Below are positions 27,505 to 37,175 of a stretch of 64,000 bases of DNA, piece by piece. The notes under the pieces are model-generated. The model was given only the letters and a program-made list of their open reading frames with translations. It ran no database searches and was not told the DNA's origin. Where the stretch lies: positions 62,001 to 126,000 of the forward strand of contig NZ_FYDJ01000007.1 in assembly GCF_900187425.1 (NCBI RefSeq). The letters run 5' to 3'. The stretch's first letter is position 1. The number at the start of each line of letters is the position of its first letter. This DNA comes from Pseudomonas sp. Irchel s3h14 (GTDB lineage Bacteria > Pseudomonadota > Gammaproteobacteria > Pseudomonadales > Pseudomonadaceae). Both the position numbers and the translations under genes were made by a program.

Positions 27505-28887
27505 TCACTTGCGCCTGGCGTCAGCATCATTGAGTCGACCAGGCTCGGGGTCGCCTTGCTCGACGGTACGCGATGCGTCGGCACCACCGGCATGCCGGTC
27601 GAGCACCAGGCTGGCGGTGTTGGTGGCCAGCATCTGCCGGACCTGCAGTTCGGTCTGCAGCAGGCGTATTTCGCGCTCCAGGGTGTCGATGTTTTTCGTC
27701 AAGGCGCTCTGTGCCGGCTCGGCTGAGGCGATGTTCGGTTCGTGACTGCCCGCCAGCAGGGTGCGCAGTAGCAGCAACGCTTTGTCGAGCACACTGGACA
27801 AGGCCGTCTCACTGGCCAGGCGCCGCGCCAACAGATCCTGATCGGGGTCGTCACGCAGGGCTTCGACCACACCACGGGTCACCGGCAGCATCGGGCTGGA
27901 GGCTTTCGCCAAGTTGTCAGGGGTAGGCGGCAGAGAGCCAGACAACAGCCCTTGCAGGGTCTTGAGGCGCTCGTTATAGGCCTCCTGGATCAGCGGCGTC
28001 AGTCCGCTGCCAGCGGTCGCACGCAGAGTTTCGCAGCTGTCGCAGGTCGCGACTTCACTCTCGCCCAACACCCGAACGGCCCAGTCGGAACCCTCTTGGG
28101 GCGAGGTCCAAGTCTGGCAAATAGCCCCGCCTAAGCAGTCGCTGCTACTGATCGAGGCGCTGTCATCCACCGACCGGTTATGCAGCAGGTTGTAGCCTGC
28201 TCGCACTACGTCGGAAGTCACCCGGATGGGGGGCTGCCCACTACCTCCAGCCTTCTGGCCACCGACCCAGGACACCCCATTGCTGCCGTTACGGGCCTCG
28301 GTGTTTTTCACCGCGGCCACAGCATCACCGCCGGTTTGCTCCAGATTGCCCTGCATTTCCTGGTTCTTGGCCAGCGCGCCCCAGCCGGCTTGACCGACCT
28401 TGTCCGCCATCTTCTCGGCCATGGCCTGGCAGGTCAATTTGGAACGATCGAAGTCGATACGCCCCTGCATCACCCCGTTACTCAGCAACTCATAGAGTCC
28501 GGGGTTGGCGCGCTGAATGATCAATGCTGGCAGCGACATCACCGCCTGGGTCGCGTTCTGCACGATGCTGCCCATGATCTGCTGGAAACCTTCGGTGACA
28601 CCGTTCAGCTGGTTTTGCAGGGTATTAGTGAGGCTCATGTTCCCGCACATCATGTTCGCTCGCCAGGACCCGCCGACACCGAGACCACTGGGTCGGTAGA
28701 GCGAGCTCGGTGAGCCCACTGCCGAGCCACCACCGATGGTGTACATCACTCGGTCATCGAGCACTTCGCCTTGAGTGCCCAGGCGGTAATCGCCCTCGGC
28801 GGCGTGGGCATGAGTGGCCATAGCGAGTAGCCCGTAGAGCAACAGACTCATCACGCCCAACCAGGGGCGCGCGAGAAACCGGCTCAT
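27505..28887 (-). CDS. ICE protein TIGR03755 (PFL_4711 family)
   Basis: 460 residues. It has a signal peptide of about 29 residues ending HAHAAEGDY, then GGG-rich and NMMCGNMSLTNTL segments typical of the family, and a C-terminal coiled coil (IDTLEREIRLLQTELQ). It is probably a periplasmic mating-pair protein analogous to TraH of F. It overlaps the TraU-like gene by 4 bp (ATGA). Confidence 0.85.
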   Translation of the reverse strand: MSRFLARPWLGVMSLLLYGLLAMATHAHAAEGDYRLGTQGEVLDDRVMYTIGGGSAVGSPSSLYRPSGLGVGGSWRANMMCGNMSLTNTLQNQLNGVTEGFQQIMGSIVQNATQAVMSLPALIIQRANPGLYELLSNGVMQGRIDFDRSKLTCQAMAEKMADKVGQAGWGALAKNQEMQGNLEQTGGDAVAAVKNTEARNGSNGVSWVGGQKAGGSGQPPIRVTSDVVRAGYNLLHNRSVDDSASISSSDCLGGAICQTWTSPQEGSDWAVRVLGESEVATCDSCETLRATAGSGLTPLIQEAYNERLKTLQGLLSGSLPPTPDNLAKASSPMLPVTRGVVEALRDDPDQDLLARRLASETALSSVLDKALLLLRTLLAGSHEPNIASAEPAQSALTKNIDTLEREIRLLQTELQVRQMLATNTASLVLDRHAGGADASRTVEQGDPEPGRLNDADARRK

Positions 28888-29840
28888 GAAGCACCTCCTT
28901 CGAAGTCGATGCTGAACAGGAAGGTCTGCCCCTCACGTTTGCAACAGCTATAGGGCCGCCACAACGACCAGGCGTAGCCGCCATCTGCGCCCGGTACCGG
29001 ATCGCTGGGGAAGATGGCGCAAGTCGGTTGAACCTGGGGGTAAAGCAATTGCCATTTGTGGGTCGAAGCGTCGTTTTCAAAGATCGGACCAGGTGGCCAG
29101 TAGCCGTCGCGTGGGGTGGGTGTCAGCGGTACATATACATGCGGCTGTCCATTACGGGTAATCACATCGCCGGCCCGTTGCGCCATGACCGCGGCCGCCT
29201 TGAAGTCGTCGGGCTGTACCAGAAAGCCTTGGCGGGGATAGACGTTGCCCCACATGTTTCCCGAAGCCTGACGACCAATTTCACGGATCCCCGGCATGAG
29301 CGACTCGGGATAGAGACTTTCCGGAATGCCATGACGCCAGGCCAATGAATCCAAGGTGCTCAGGTAGTAGGGCATGAACTCAGTAGCGCCGCTGGCGCAG
29401 GCGTAGCCTGATTGCGAAGCCAGTTCCGTTGCGATCCAGCCACCGGGGTGGCCGATGCCATCAACGTTCTTGAAGCGGGGTAAGTTGTCGCGGCGGGTGT
29501 TGGGTGTGATCAGGTTGCCGCCACCGTCCGCACCGCTGATGGGGAAAGAGAGGGTGGCCATCGCGCCCCAGGGATTGTTGCCGGTGGTGGCGTAGCTCGA
29601 GACCACCAGTTCAGGAATGAAATGACGAACCTTGGTCGAGGTTTTGACCTTGCAGCCGAAGGGCGTGCAGAGGAGCCAGAAACAAATGCCGACGACCCTG
29701 TATTCGAGACAGTTTGGAGAAAGCACGGAGGACGTGATGCTGGCGGTGTCCAGCGCCATGCTTGGACCGCACGCCAGCAGGATGCTTAGCGCCAAAGGCC
29801 GTAGCTTTGTGGGCGGGATTGACGAGCAGGCAACAGGCAT
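28884..29840 (-). CDS. TraU-like ICE protein TIGR03756 (PFL_4710 family)
   Basis: 318 residues with a signal peptide (about 30 residues, LLACGPSMALDTAS) and many Cys, for example CFWLLCTPFGCKVKT and the C-terminal CCKREGQTF. It corresponds to TraU, needed for DNA transfer in F-type systems. It is the first gene of this block. The TIGR03757 gene (PFL_4709), commonly found upstream, is not present; an XRE regulator lies there instead. Confidence 0.85.
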   Translation of the reverse strand: MPVACSSIPPTKLRPLALSILLACGPSMALDTASITSSVLSPNCLEYRVVGICFWLLCTPFGCKVKTSTKVRHFIPELVVSSYATTGNNPWGAMATLSFPISGADGGGNLITPNTRRDNLPRFKNVDGIGHPGGWIATELASQSGYACASGATEFMPYYLSTLDSLAWRHGIPESLYPESLMPGIREIGRQASGNMWGNVYPRQGFLVQPDDFKAAAVMAQRAGDVITRNGQPHVYVPLTPTPRDGYWPPGPIFENDASTHKWQLLYPQVQPTCAIFPSDPVPGADGGYAWSLWRPYSCCKREGQTFLFSIDFEGGAS

Positions 29841-29945
29841 GATCCAGGCTCTCGGTGTATGGCCTGGGCAGGTTCGGTTACGGACTGAAGACTGTCAGTG
29901 GAAAAAATGAAGGTGGATGTATCGGATTTGCGAGACGTGAGACTA

Positions 29946-30200
29946 TTATTTGACGTGAAGCGAGCTGCGCAGGATGTCCGGCTGTGTAAGTAGTTGATCT
30001 GCGGTAATTTCGAAAATATTGGCGAGCTTGCACAGGACCAACAGCGACGGATTGCCCGTGCATCGTTCGATTTGACTGACGTACGTGCGATCCACCTCGG
30101 CCATGAGCGCCAGCTGCTCTTGGGTGAGGTTTTTTACGCGTCGCATCAAGCGGATGTTTTCCGCCAGCTGCAGACGAAGCTGTTCGTAGTCTTGAGTCAT
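29946..30200 (-). CDS. XRE-family HTH regulator
   Basis: 84 residues, a single Cro/C1-type helix-turn-helix: ENIRLMRRVKNLTQEQLALMA then VDRTYVSQIERCTGNPS and LCKLANIFEITADQLL. It lies 105 bp upstream of the TraU-like gene in the same direction and divergent from the QslA-like gene. It could control the mating-pair block or itself. Confidence 0.88.
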   Translation of the reverse strand: MTQDYEQLRLQLAENIRLMRRVKNLTQEQLALMAEVDRTYVSQIERCTGNPSLLVLCKLANIFEITADQLLTQPDILRSSLHVK

Positions 30201-30369
30201 GCGCGCAAATTGCGCCTTGAGGGACTCTCAATCCACGGGATATAGTCTACATTGGCACTGATCTAGGCCATTTGATGCTCATGCCTGTTATCGAGCGTTC
30301 ATTTGGCTTCGTTAAGCTTTTCGAAGCTGGGCCCAACATCTAACAATAAATCAGAAATCTAGGGTGTGT

Positions 30370-30627
30370 ATGGACGAAAACTACATTTCAATTCCTGCGG
30401 CGGATGGTTGCCCAAGTCTTCTGACACCTTGGGGCAACGAGTTTGCCTCGATGATCGAACGTGGCGTGCAATGTGCTCAGGCTTGGCTTGATACGCCCGG
30501 CGAGATTCCCCTGTGGTGGGAACTGGCGCAAACCCGCAAGACGTTTCCTGTTGGCGACTGTCAAGATGCTTTTGAAGCCGGATTCCTGTTGAGGATTCAG
30601 CAGCGGGTTCGAGGCGCATCGCAATAA
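30370..30627 (+). CDS. QslA-like small protein
   Basis: 85 residues from ATG 30370, with AGGG upstream. The core reads TPWGNEFASMIERGV, AQAWLDT, then LWWELAQTRKTF and FEAGFLLRIQQRV. This resembles QslA, the LasR antiactivator of P. aeruginosa, by memory of its layout rather than by alignment. If so it might dampen quorum sensing in the host. It stands between the XRE regulator and the VirB4-type gene on the opposite strand. Confidence 0.55.
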   Translation: MDENYISIPAADGCPSLLTPWGNEFASMIERGVQCAQAWLDTPGEIPLWWELAQTRKTFPVGDCQDAFEAGFLLRIQQRVRGASQ

Positions 30628-30668
30628 CCTATCCCTCGCTCTAGAGCGCGATACCTGAATAGATTTCC

Positions 30669-33422
30669 CTATGCAGGTTCTATTCCTCGCGCTCTATCGA
30701 TCCGTTCGGCTACCCGGTAAGCCGCTTCCAACTCTGAGCAGCCATTCTCTTGCATCAGTGTCCAGCGCTCGGCTTTTTCCTCGGGCTCTGTCATGGCCAG
30801 GGCGAGATAAAGACTGGGCGGCACGGCGCGAAACAGCGTTTCGAGTTTTTTCGACAGCACGACCCCCTCGGTGTATTTGCCCGGCTCCTTGCTGGCGGAG
30901 AGCAACAAGGCTTTCTGTGCCGGCGTGAGTTTCTTGAAGCGAGCGATTTCTTCGATTTCCGCCGGTGGCATGTTCAAGCAAATCCACCATTCGATCATGT
31001 TGAGCATGGTCTGCGCGGCCGTGGGGAAGTCGGCCAGGTTCTGTGTGGCGAGCCAGAACCAGGCACCGAGCTTGCGCCACATCTTCGTGCCCTTGACCAC
31101 GAATGGCGCCAGCAGCGGGTTCTTGGTGATGATATGGCCCTCGTCGGTGACCATGATGATCGGTCGACCCAGGTACTGGTCGCGCTCGGCAAGGTTGTTC
31201 ACGGTGTTCATCAGGCTGATGTAGCTAATGGACATCTGGGCTTCGTAGCCTTCGCGAGCATAGGTGGCCAGGTCGACAATGGTCACATCGCTCTCGGGCC
31301 AAGGCGTGCCCTCGCGATCGAACAGTTCACCCTCGAAACCTTGGCAAAAAAGGTCGATGGACTCACCCATTTCTTGGGCACGCTCGCGACGCTTCTCCGG
31401 CAGGTGCGGGTCGGCGGCGACGCGCAGCAAGGCGTCGCGCACGTTGCGGGTCAGTACCTGGCGACACGCCGCGACACACGTTTGCGCCGCATCGAGAATG
31501 CACTCGCGGATCAAGCTGCGATCGGCTCGACTCAGGCGCGCCTCTTCCTTGGCCTCGCCGCCGGTGATCATCAGGCGGGCGGTGATTTCCAGTTCGCCGA
31601 GAACATCGCGCTGGTCTTCGCGACTGGTTACCACCTCATCGTCCAGCTCATCGATCGACAGACTCGCTACCTGATCCGGCTGCTCGACCAGGCGCCAAGC
31701 ATCGGCGAACGGTGCGAGACTGACCGAGGCGCCAGGTTTCAATTGGACCTTGTTGACCGACAGGCCCTGTGTCGCGAAGTAGTCGCCCTGCAAGCCGAAT
31801 GAGTTGCCGGCCTCGACGATAAACAGGCGAGGGCGGTACACCGCCATGACTTGCATCAGTAGGGTGACCAGAGTGGCCGACTTGCCGGCGCCGGTAGGGC
31901 CGAACAACAGCAGATGACCATTCATGGCTCGGTCCCGGCGTGATAACGGATCAAAACTCAACGGCGAGCCACCCCGATTGAACAGGGTGATGCCCGGGTG
32001 GCCGGTGCCGGTGCTGCGACCCCACACCGGAACCAGGTTCGCCAGGTGCTGGGCGAACATCAGCCGCGTGTACCAGTTGCGCGTGTCGCGGGCCGGGTTG
32101 TAAGCCATCGGTAGCCAACGCAGGTAACTGTTGCAGGCGGCGACTTCATCGCCTTCGCGTACCGGTTGCAACCCCGCACCCAGCAGCGCGTTGGCCAGGC
32201 TGACCGAGCGCTGGTGCAATTGCTGCTCATCGTGACCGCGCACGTAAAACGCCAGGGTGCCCCGGTACAGCTTGTGCTGGCGGCCGATGATCGCGCGAGC
32301 CTCTTCGACATCCTGACGGGTCTGGGTCGAGGCCAGGTTTTCACCGATGGCCTTGCGGGCCAGGCGGTTCAACTGCTCCTCAAGTACATCCTGCGGTTTG
32401 ACCACCAAGGTCAGACTCATCACCGTACCTTCGGGTAACTGGTCGAACAGTGCGTTCATCGCATCGCCCTTATGGGTTTCGCCGGTGAGTTGGCCAATCA
32501 AGGGTGCCCGCCGCAGTTTGTCCACCATCATCACCCGGTGGGGCTGATCGTCGAAAAACCAGAGTCCGCATTGCACATCCGAGCGCGGTTCGTTGAAGAA
32601 CAGCCGCTCGGCAAAGTCGTGATCGAAGGGCAGTTCCAGCGACTCGCCATCGCCCGGCTCCGGATAGACTACGCGGCGGTAGAACTCCTCGGGTGCTTCA
32701 TCGGTGAGCGTGGGGGCCGGATTGAACCAGGGCAGCAGCCAGGCATACAGACCTCGGCCATCGACTCGCCTCGATTGCACCCCGCATGCCTGCAACGAAG
32801 CCGCAATACGTTCGCAAGCCTGATGCAGGGATTGCACTGGGCTGAGTCCCGTCTCCTCATCGCCAGACTCGAGCCAGCGATAGACCACCAGGCGCACCCG
32901 ACGGTTATTGCCACGCCAGGGCAGGCGCGTCACCACTTTATCCTCAAACAGACCACCGGGCTTGGCGATGGCCTTCAGATGACGGCGGCTAAGCTCCAAA
33001 TACGCCTCGGTGAAGACCGTGCCTCGCGCGCTGTCCTGGATATAATCGGTGAGCCGGGTCAGGTAGGGGGTGAAGTCGTTGTCGTCCTGGCAGAAAAACT
33101 GCGCCACCCAAGGTGCTTGATCCAGCTCGTCAAAGCTATCCTGCAGAGCATCCTCGAGGGCATCGCGGGCTGCCATCAGCCAATCGGGTTCGCGCCCTTC
33201 GGTGCCGATGGGCAGTAACTCGAACACCGCCCCCACCGAACGATTGTCATCCAGCAGAAAACACTGCTCGGTGTCGAGGTATTCGACCCACGGCAGGTGA
33301 TCGGTGAAGCTGGGGTTATGCGCATAGAGTGCAGCGTCATCGGCCAAGGTGGCGCGAGGGCGTAATGGGTGGCGCCAGGCTCTCCACGCGGCAGTGCGGT
33401 TGCCCGAGTCGCCGCTACGCAC
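30669..33422 (-). CDS. traC: conjugative VirB4/TraC-type ATPase (TIGR03744, PFL_4706 family)
   Basis: 917 residues, starting at GTG 33420-33422 with AGGA 8 bp upstream. Walker A GPTGAGKSATLV lies near 500 and Walker B PIIMVTDEGHII near 745, as in VirB4/TraC ATPases that power the type IV secretion channel. The N-terminal ~450 residues form the membrane-associated part. Its start overlaps the stop of the lipoprotein gene by one base, so it belongs to the same operon. Confidence 0.92.
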   Translation of the reverse strand: MRSGDSGNRTAAWRAWRHPLRPRATLADDAALYAHNPSFTDHLPWVEYLDTEQCFLLDDNRSVGAVFELLPIGTEGREPDWLMAARDALEDALQDSFDELDQAPWVAQFFCQDDNDFTPYLTRLTDYIQDSARGTVFTEAYLELSRRHLKAIAKPGGLFEDKVVTRLPWRGNNRRVRLVVYRWLESGDEETGLSPVQSLHQACERIAASLQACGVQSRRVDGRGLYAWLLPWFNPAPTLTDEAPEEFYRRVVYPEPGDGESLELPFDHDFAERLFFNEPRSDVQCGLWFFDDQPHRVMMVDKLRRAPLIGQLTGETHKGDAMNALFDQLPEGTVMSLTLVVKPQDVLEEQLNRLARKAIGENLASTQTRQDVEEARAIIGRQHKLYRGTLAFYVRGHDEQQLHQRSVSLANALLGAGLQPVREGDEVAACNSYLRWLPMAYNPARDTRNWYTRLMFAQHLANLVPVWGRSTGTGHPGITLFNRGGSPLSFDPLSRRDRAMNGHLLLFGPTGAGKSATLVTLLMQVMAVYRPRLFIVEAGNSFGLQGDYFATQGLSVNKVQLKPGASVSLAPFADAWRLVEQPDQVASLSIDELDDEVVTSREDQRDVLGELEITARLMITGGEAKEEARLSRADRSLIRECILDAAQTCVAACRQVLTRNVRDALLRVAADPHLPEKRRERAQEMGESIDLFCQGFEGELFDREGTPWPESDVTIVDLATYAREGYEAQMSISYISLMNTVNNLAERDQYLGRPIIMVTDEGHIITKNPLLAPFVVKGTKMWRKLGAWFWLATQNLADFPTAAQTMLNMIEWWICLNMPPAEIEEIARFKKLTPAQKALLLSASKEPGKYTEGVVLSKKLETLFRAVPPSLYLALAMTEPEEKAERWTLMQENGCSELEAAYRVAERIDRARGIEPA

Positions 33423-33838
33423 TACAAGTCTTCCTGACGTTCACCCGGCAATGCGTACTGCACCCGTTGGTAGAACGGAAAGACGGTCGAGTAACCCGGC
33501 ACCGGTGCCTGCTCGGTACCACTCAAATGCGGATACACGTACAGCACCAGATCGGGATTGGGCAGGCGCGGGAACAGGTTATGGATCTCGTTCGCCGCTG
33601 TGCGCGTGTACGGTTCCTGGAGAGCCGCGGAGACATCTGCCTGAGCCAGCGGGCGGCGTAACTGTTGCCGAGCCTCCAACAGTTGCTGCTGAGTGCCTTG
33701 CGAACCGGCGCCGTTCCATATGTCCAGCATTGTTTGCTCGCCATGGGGCAGCAGCGTGTCCTTGTCGGTGGAACACCCCGTCAGGACCCAGCAGAACACA
33801 CTAATCCAGATCAGGCAGGGAGACAGGGTCTTTTTCAT
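33422..33838 (-). CDS. conjugal transfer lipoprotein (TIGR03751 family)
   Basis: 138 residues from ATG 33838; a longer frame reads into the neighbour and is rejected. The signal ends in a lipobox, WVLTGC, with the Cys near 21. The mature protein is soluble with a helical start and ends GERQEDL. It is probably an outer-membrane core lipoprotein (TraV/VirB7-like). It overlaps the TIGR03752 gene by 38 bp. Confidence 0.88.
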   Translation of the reverse strand: MKKTLSPCLIWISVFCWVLTGCSTDKDTLLPHGEQTMLDIWNGAGSQGTQQQLLEARQQLRRPLAQADVSAALQEPYTRTAANEIHNLFPRLPNPDLVLYVYPHLSGTEQAPVPGYSTVFPFYQRVQYALPGERQEDL

Positions 33839-35318
33839 GGCGAACGCTCCGGCCCTTGGGCTCGTAGTCGATGGTGATCTCATGGTCGAGGTGCAGTGCG
33901 ACTTGGGCGGCCGGTGGCACGTACACGGCAGCAAAGGCTTCGCCATAGAGTTTGTTGACCCACTCGCGGATGTCGCTGACCCCACCACTGAGAATTGAAT
34001 TCAGTGCACTATTGCCACTGCTGTTGGTGACTCCGAAGGTACTGCCGCCCGAGCTGATCACGCTGCTGTTGTTCTGCTCATCCCCGAGTAAGGCGGCGAC
34101 ACCCGCGCCGGCCGCGGTGATCAAGCTCTGGCTGCCGAGGTATTGCCGGGCGTTCGAGCGGCGCTCGCCGGCAATGCACGGAATGCCATACGGATCGGAC
34201 AGGTAACCGAGTCCACCACGGATCTTGTCGGTGTTCGAGCTCTGGGTGGTGGAGGCATTGCGACCGGCTACCGCCTTCGGCTGAGGGACCGTGCGGATGG
34301 TGCCATCGATAAACACAAAGGTGATTGACTCGACCTGTCCGCGTACGCAAGACAGGGTCCAGTCACCGGACGCCGTGCCGCTCATCACGGCACCCGCAAC
34401 GTCCGGCAGGTCGATGCCGTTGGCAGTCAGGTTCTCCGGGCCGACCAGCACCTTGAAGGGATAGGGATCATTCACTGTGCCGTCCACCGGGACGCGGCCG
34501 ATCAGCGCGGTCATGGTGACCGAGCCCATCAATGTCGCGTTTTCAGGAATGGTGTAGACCGGCTTCGCGCCTTCGGTACGATCAACGGATTGCGTCAGGT
34601 CACGCTCACCCTTGGTGACTGCACGTAGCTGTTTCTGGCTGCGATCAATCGCGTTATCTTTTAAGCCTTCCAGTGAGTTGAAGGCGGTAGGCAGACTCAA
34701 TGTGGAGGAGGTCTTGGTTTTGTCTCGGGCGTCGGTGGGCCGAGCATCTGAAGGTTCAATCCACTGCATCGCATCATTGGCAGAATGCTGCCCTTCGAAC
34801 TGAGCACCGTCGCCGGGCTCAAGCCCCAATCCGATTGGCATGTCCTTACCTTTGCCGGTCAGCCCCGACAACTGGTCCTGCAATTGCGTCAGCAGACCAC
34901 GGGCCTGGCGGCTGTCTTGTTCTGCTTTGAGCCGGGCCTCGTTGGCTTGTCGACGGCCTTCATCAACTTGCTGGGTCACACTGCCAAGCGCGGTCTGGAT
35001 GCGCGAATCGACACTGTTCTCCCGTTCGCGCAGGCGGTTGTTTTCCGTCTGCAGTGAGTCATTGTGTTTCTTCAAACCGAGCATGTCGCTGCGCATGGCC
35101 TTCACCTGCCCGACCAGGGTGGCGACGGTGTCGCGTGGGGTATCGCCAGCAATGCCGAGCGACTTGGCTTGCTCGGCGGATAACTGAATATTGCCCTGAT
35201 CAACTGGGTGCTCTGGAGAGGGCGTGCTGCCACCCGCGACCCAGCTTTTTAGGATGATCAACACCACGGCCAGCAGCGCAGCCGGTACCAGCCATTTGAG
35301 CAATGCGTTAGCCTTCAT
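33801..35318 (-). CDS. TraB/VirB10-like ICE protein (TIGR03752, PFL_4705 family)
   Basis: 505 residues from ATG 35318. One N-terminal membrane anchor (about 8-25, VPAALLAVVLIIL) is followed by a coiled coil (about 70-160) and a beta-rich C-terminal part with GYLSDPYGIPCIAGER. This fits the TraB/VirB10 layout that spans the envelope of the secretion channel. It overlaps the TIGR03749 gene by 11 bp. Confidence 0.88.
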   Translation of the reverse strand: MKANALLKWLVPAALLAVVLIILKSWVAGGSTPSPEHPVDQGNIQLSAEQAKSLGIAGDTPRDTVATLVGQVKAMRSDMLGLKKHNDSLQTENNRLRERENSVDSRIQTALGSVTQQVDEGRRQANEARLKAEQDSRQARGLLTQLQDQLSGLTGKGKDMPIGLGLEPGDGAQFEGQHSANDAMQWIEPSDARPTDARDKTKTSSTLSLPTAFNSLEGLKDNAIDRSQKQLRAVTKGERDLTQSVDRTEGAKPVYTIPENATLMGSVTMTALIGRVPVDGTVNDPYPFKVLVGPENLTANGIDLPDVAGAVMSGTASGDWTLSCVRGQVESITFVFIDGTIRTVPQPKAVAGRNASTTQSSNTDKIRGGLGYLSDPYGIPCIAGERRSNARQYLGSQSLITAAGAGVAALLGDEQNNSSVISSGGSTFGVTNSSGNSALNSILSGGVSDIREWVNKLYGEAFAAVYVPPAAQVALHLDHEITIDYEPKGRSVRHEKDPVSLPDLD

Positions 35319-36120
35319 CGCCAGCACCTCGCGCAACGGGCGGAAGCAGCACGGCGTGTTCGAGGCCGGCACCGCGGGTGACGAGGTAGGCAATCGTGGT
35401 GTCTTCAGCGCTGCCGACAGGCCCGAGGAAAGCATGCTGGAAAGCAGCGGCGAACAGCTTGGCCTGAAGCTGACGCGGATCGAGTTGCACCCTCGCTGAA
35501 CCACGATTGCGCAACTTCACCGCCGTCACCCAGTAGTCACCGAGTCGCCAGGCGGCGATGGGCGTGCTGGACACGTTTTCGATCGGCAGCAGGCTTGGCA
35601 GTTCGGTGCGTAGCTTGAGCGGGACGCGGCGTACACCGGGCAGCGACTCCACGGTGCGCAGAGGCGCGTACAGGCTTTGCGCAGCATAACGCGTCAAAGC
35701 GACCGGGATCGGTGTACGTTCTGTAACAGGGACGGTGCTCGATTCAGCTTCAGTAACCTGCGCCTGAGCATTCTTGAGGATACGCACGGGCTCCAGCGGT
35801 TGATCACCAAGCGTGGCCGCGATATCCAGCAGGATGATCTCGCCCGTCGCTACCGATCGCAGTTGCAGTCGGGTCGGTGCAATGGCTTCCGATGCGCGCA
35901 GGTACAGCGTGCCGCCGGTTGATTGCACACGCAGTTTGCCCGTCAGGGATGCGGGCACACCGACGCGAACATTCTCATCGACAAAGACCACCCGCTCCTG
36001 ATTGATCACCAGCGGGACCGCGAGGGGAAGACGTTCCCAGTGCATCAGCTCGACGGCCTGCGCCGCAACTCCCCATAGCATCATTACGACGGTGAGTCCC
36101 AGGGTAGAAATCCGCTTCAT
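35308..36120 (-). CDS. TraK/VirB9-like ICE protein (TIGR03749, PFL_4704 family)
   Basis: 270 residues. Signal peptide ends near residue 22 (GVAAQAVEL). The mature part is beta-rich with ERVVFVDENVRVGVP, as in secretin-like TraK proteins of the outer-membrane core complex. It overlaps the upstream gene by 4 bp (ATGA). Confidence 0.88.
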   Translation of the reverse strand: MKRISTLGLTVVMMLWGVAAQAVELMHWERLPLAVPLVINQERVVFVDENVRVGVPASLTGKLRVQSTGGTLYLRASEAIAPTRLQLRSVATGEIILLDIAATLGDQPLEPVRILKNAQAQVTEAESSTVPVTERTPIPVALTRYAAQSLYAPLRTVESLPGVRRVPLKLRTELPSLLPIENVSSTPIAAWRLGDYWVTAVKLRNRGSARVQLDPRQLQAKLFAAAFQHAFLGPVGSAEDTTIAYLVTRGAGLEHAVLLPPVARGAGDEG

Positions 36121-36758
36121 GGCTCACCTCCAGGCAGGGAGATTTTTTGCGGAGTGCCCTGATAACAATCGAGTGCCAGTCCCCACTTGTTGCGTTCGGG
36201 ATCAAGATCAAAACGCACCACGCGTAATGGATAACGCACCACCACCCGCTTCACCGGTTCGGCGGCGTAATACTCATCGGCGTTGAGGTCGAGCTTGACC
36301 AGCCAGCTGTCGCGGTCGAGTTGCTTGACCCTGAGCTCCGGATCTTCGCTGTAACCTCGGCCCAGAATTTCGTAGACACCACGCACCCGCTGGCGTAGTT
36401 CGCCGGCGGCCTTGCGGTACTCGTAGTCGCCGTCGAGGAAGGACTTGCAGGCGGGGGTCAGGTAGGACTGCAAGCCATAGATGGCGCGGCGATAATCCTG
36501 CTCGCCATCCGAGGGCCAGCGGTTGAGTTGGCCAAAGATGTAGAGGGCAAAGGCATAGACATTCTCTGAGGGGATATCCCACCACTTGCGAGTGCTGCCC
36601 GAACGCAGATCCGGTGGTACATGCACGGTCAGATCGGTCGGTGCCGAGCGCCAGCCATACCAGAGTCCGACACAGACCAGGGCGAGGATCATTACCGCCA
36701 GACGCAGACTGAAGATATGTGCCTGTTGGGCATCGACCTTGTTCCGAAAACGGCTCAT
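36117..36758 (-). CDS. TraE/VirB8-like ICE protein (TIGR03746, PFL_4703 family)
   Basis: 213 residues from ATG 36758; the longer frame to 37064 is a shadow of the next gene. One membrane segment (about 18-38) is followed by a periplasmic NTF2-like domain with WDIPSENVYAFALYIFGQL. VirB8/TraE proteins are assembly factors of the channel. Both neighbours overlap by 4 bp. Confidence 0.88.
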   Translation of the reverse strand: MSRFRNKVDAQQAHIFSLRLAVMILALVCVGLWYGWRSAPTDLTVHVPPDLRSGSTRKWWDIPSENVYAFALYIFGQLNRWPSDGEQDYRRAIYGLQSYLTPACKSFLDGDYEYRKAAGELRQRVRGVYEILGRGYSEDPELRVKQLDRDSWLVKLDLNADEYYAAEPVKRVVVRYPLRVVRFDLDPERNKWGLALDCYQGTPQKISLPGGEP

Positions 36759-37168
36759 GGCTGCCACCGGGGCAGGGCTGGGTGCAGTCGACGCGAACGG
36801 CGAACCGTCCAGGCGCCGGAGTGAAGGATCAAACTCCCGCGACCCAGGCGCCAACGGCTGGCGAGTATCCATTCGAGTTTGCGGTACAGCCAGGTCTCGG
36901 GGCGGGCCCGTTTGGCCCGACGCAGTAGTGTGCCACCGGCAAATAGCACCACCGTCATGCCTGCGATCATGCTGGTCGGCGCTACGGCAATGGAGGCGGT
37001 GGCGATCGCCAGAGGAACGCCCAGCAGTAGTCCAATGATTGCGCCGGCACCGAGCGCCATCCACATCTCATCATTGGTCAACCCGCGCAGTACGGCGGGA
37101 TCACGATTGAGTCGCTCCGGCAGAAAGACCAAGGTGCCGTCGACAAGGCGTTCGATAGTGTCGTTCAT
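36755..37168 (-). CDS. conjugal transfer protein TIGR03750 (PFL_4702 family)
   Basis: 137 residues with a hydrophobic hairpin (about 37-80, including GAIIGLLLGVPLAIA) and a basic C-terminus. It is probably an inner-membrane protein like TraL/VirB3. It begins RLVDGTLVFLPERLN, as usual for the family. Confidence 0.87.
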   Translation of the reverse strand: MNDTIERLVDGTLVFLPERLNRDPAVLRGLTNDEMWMALGAGAIIGLLLGVPLAIATASIAVAPTSMIAGMTVVLFAGGTLLRRAKRARPETWLYRKLEWILASRWRLGRGSLILHSGAWTVRRSRRLHPALPRWQP

Positions 37169-37175
37169 GTCAACC

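Noticed and set aside
36758..37064. N-terminal extension of the TraE/VirB8-like protein
   Set aside because: The extension lies wholly over the TIGR03750 gene in another frame; the ATG at 36758 gives the normal family start.
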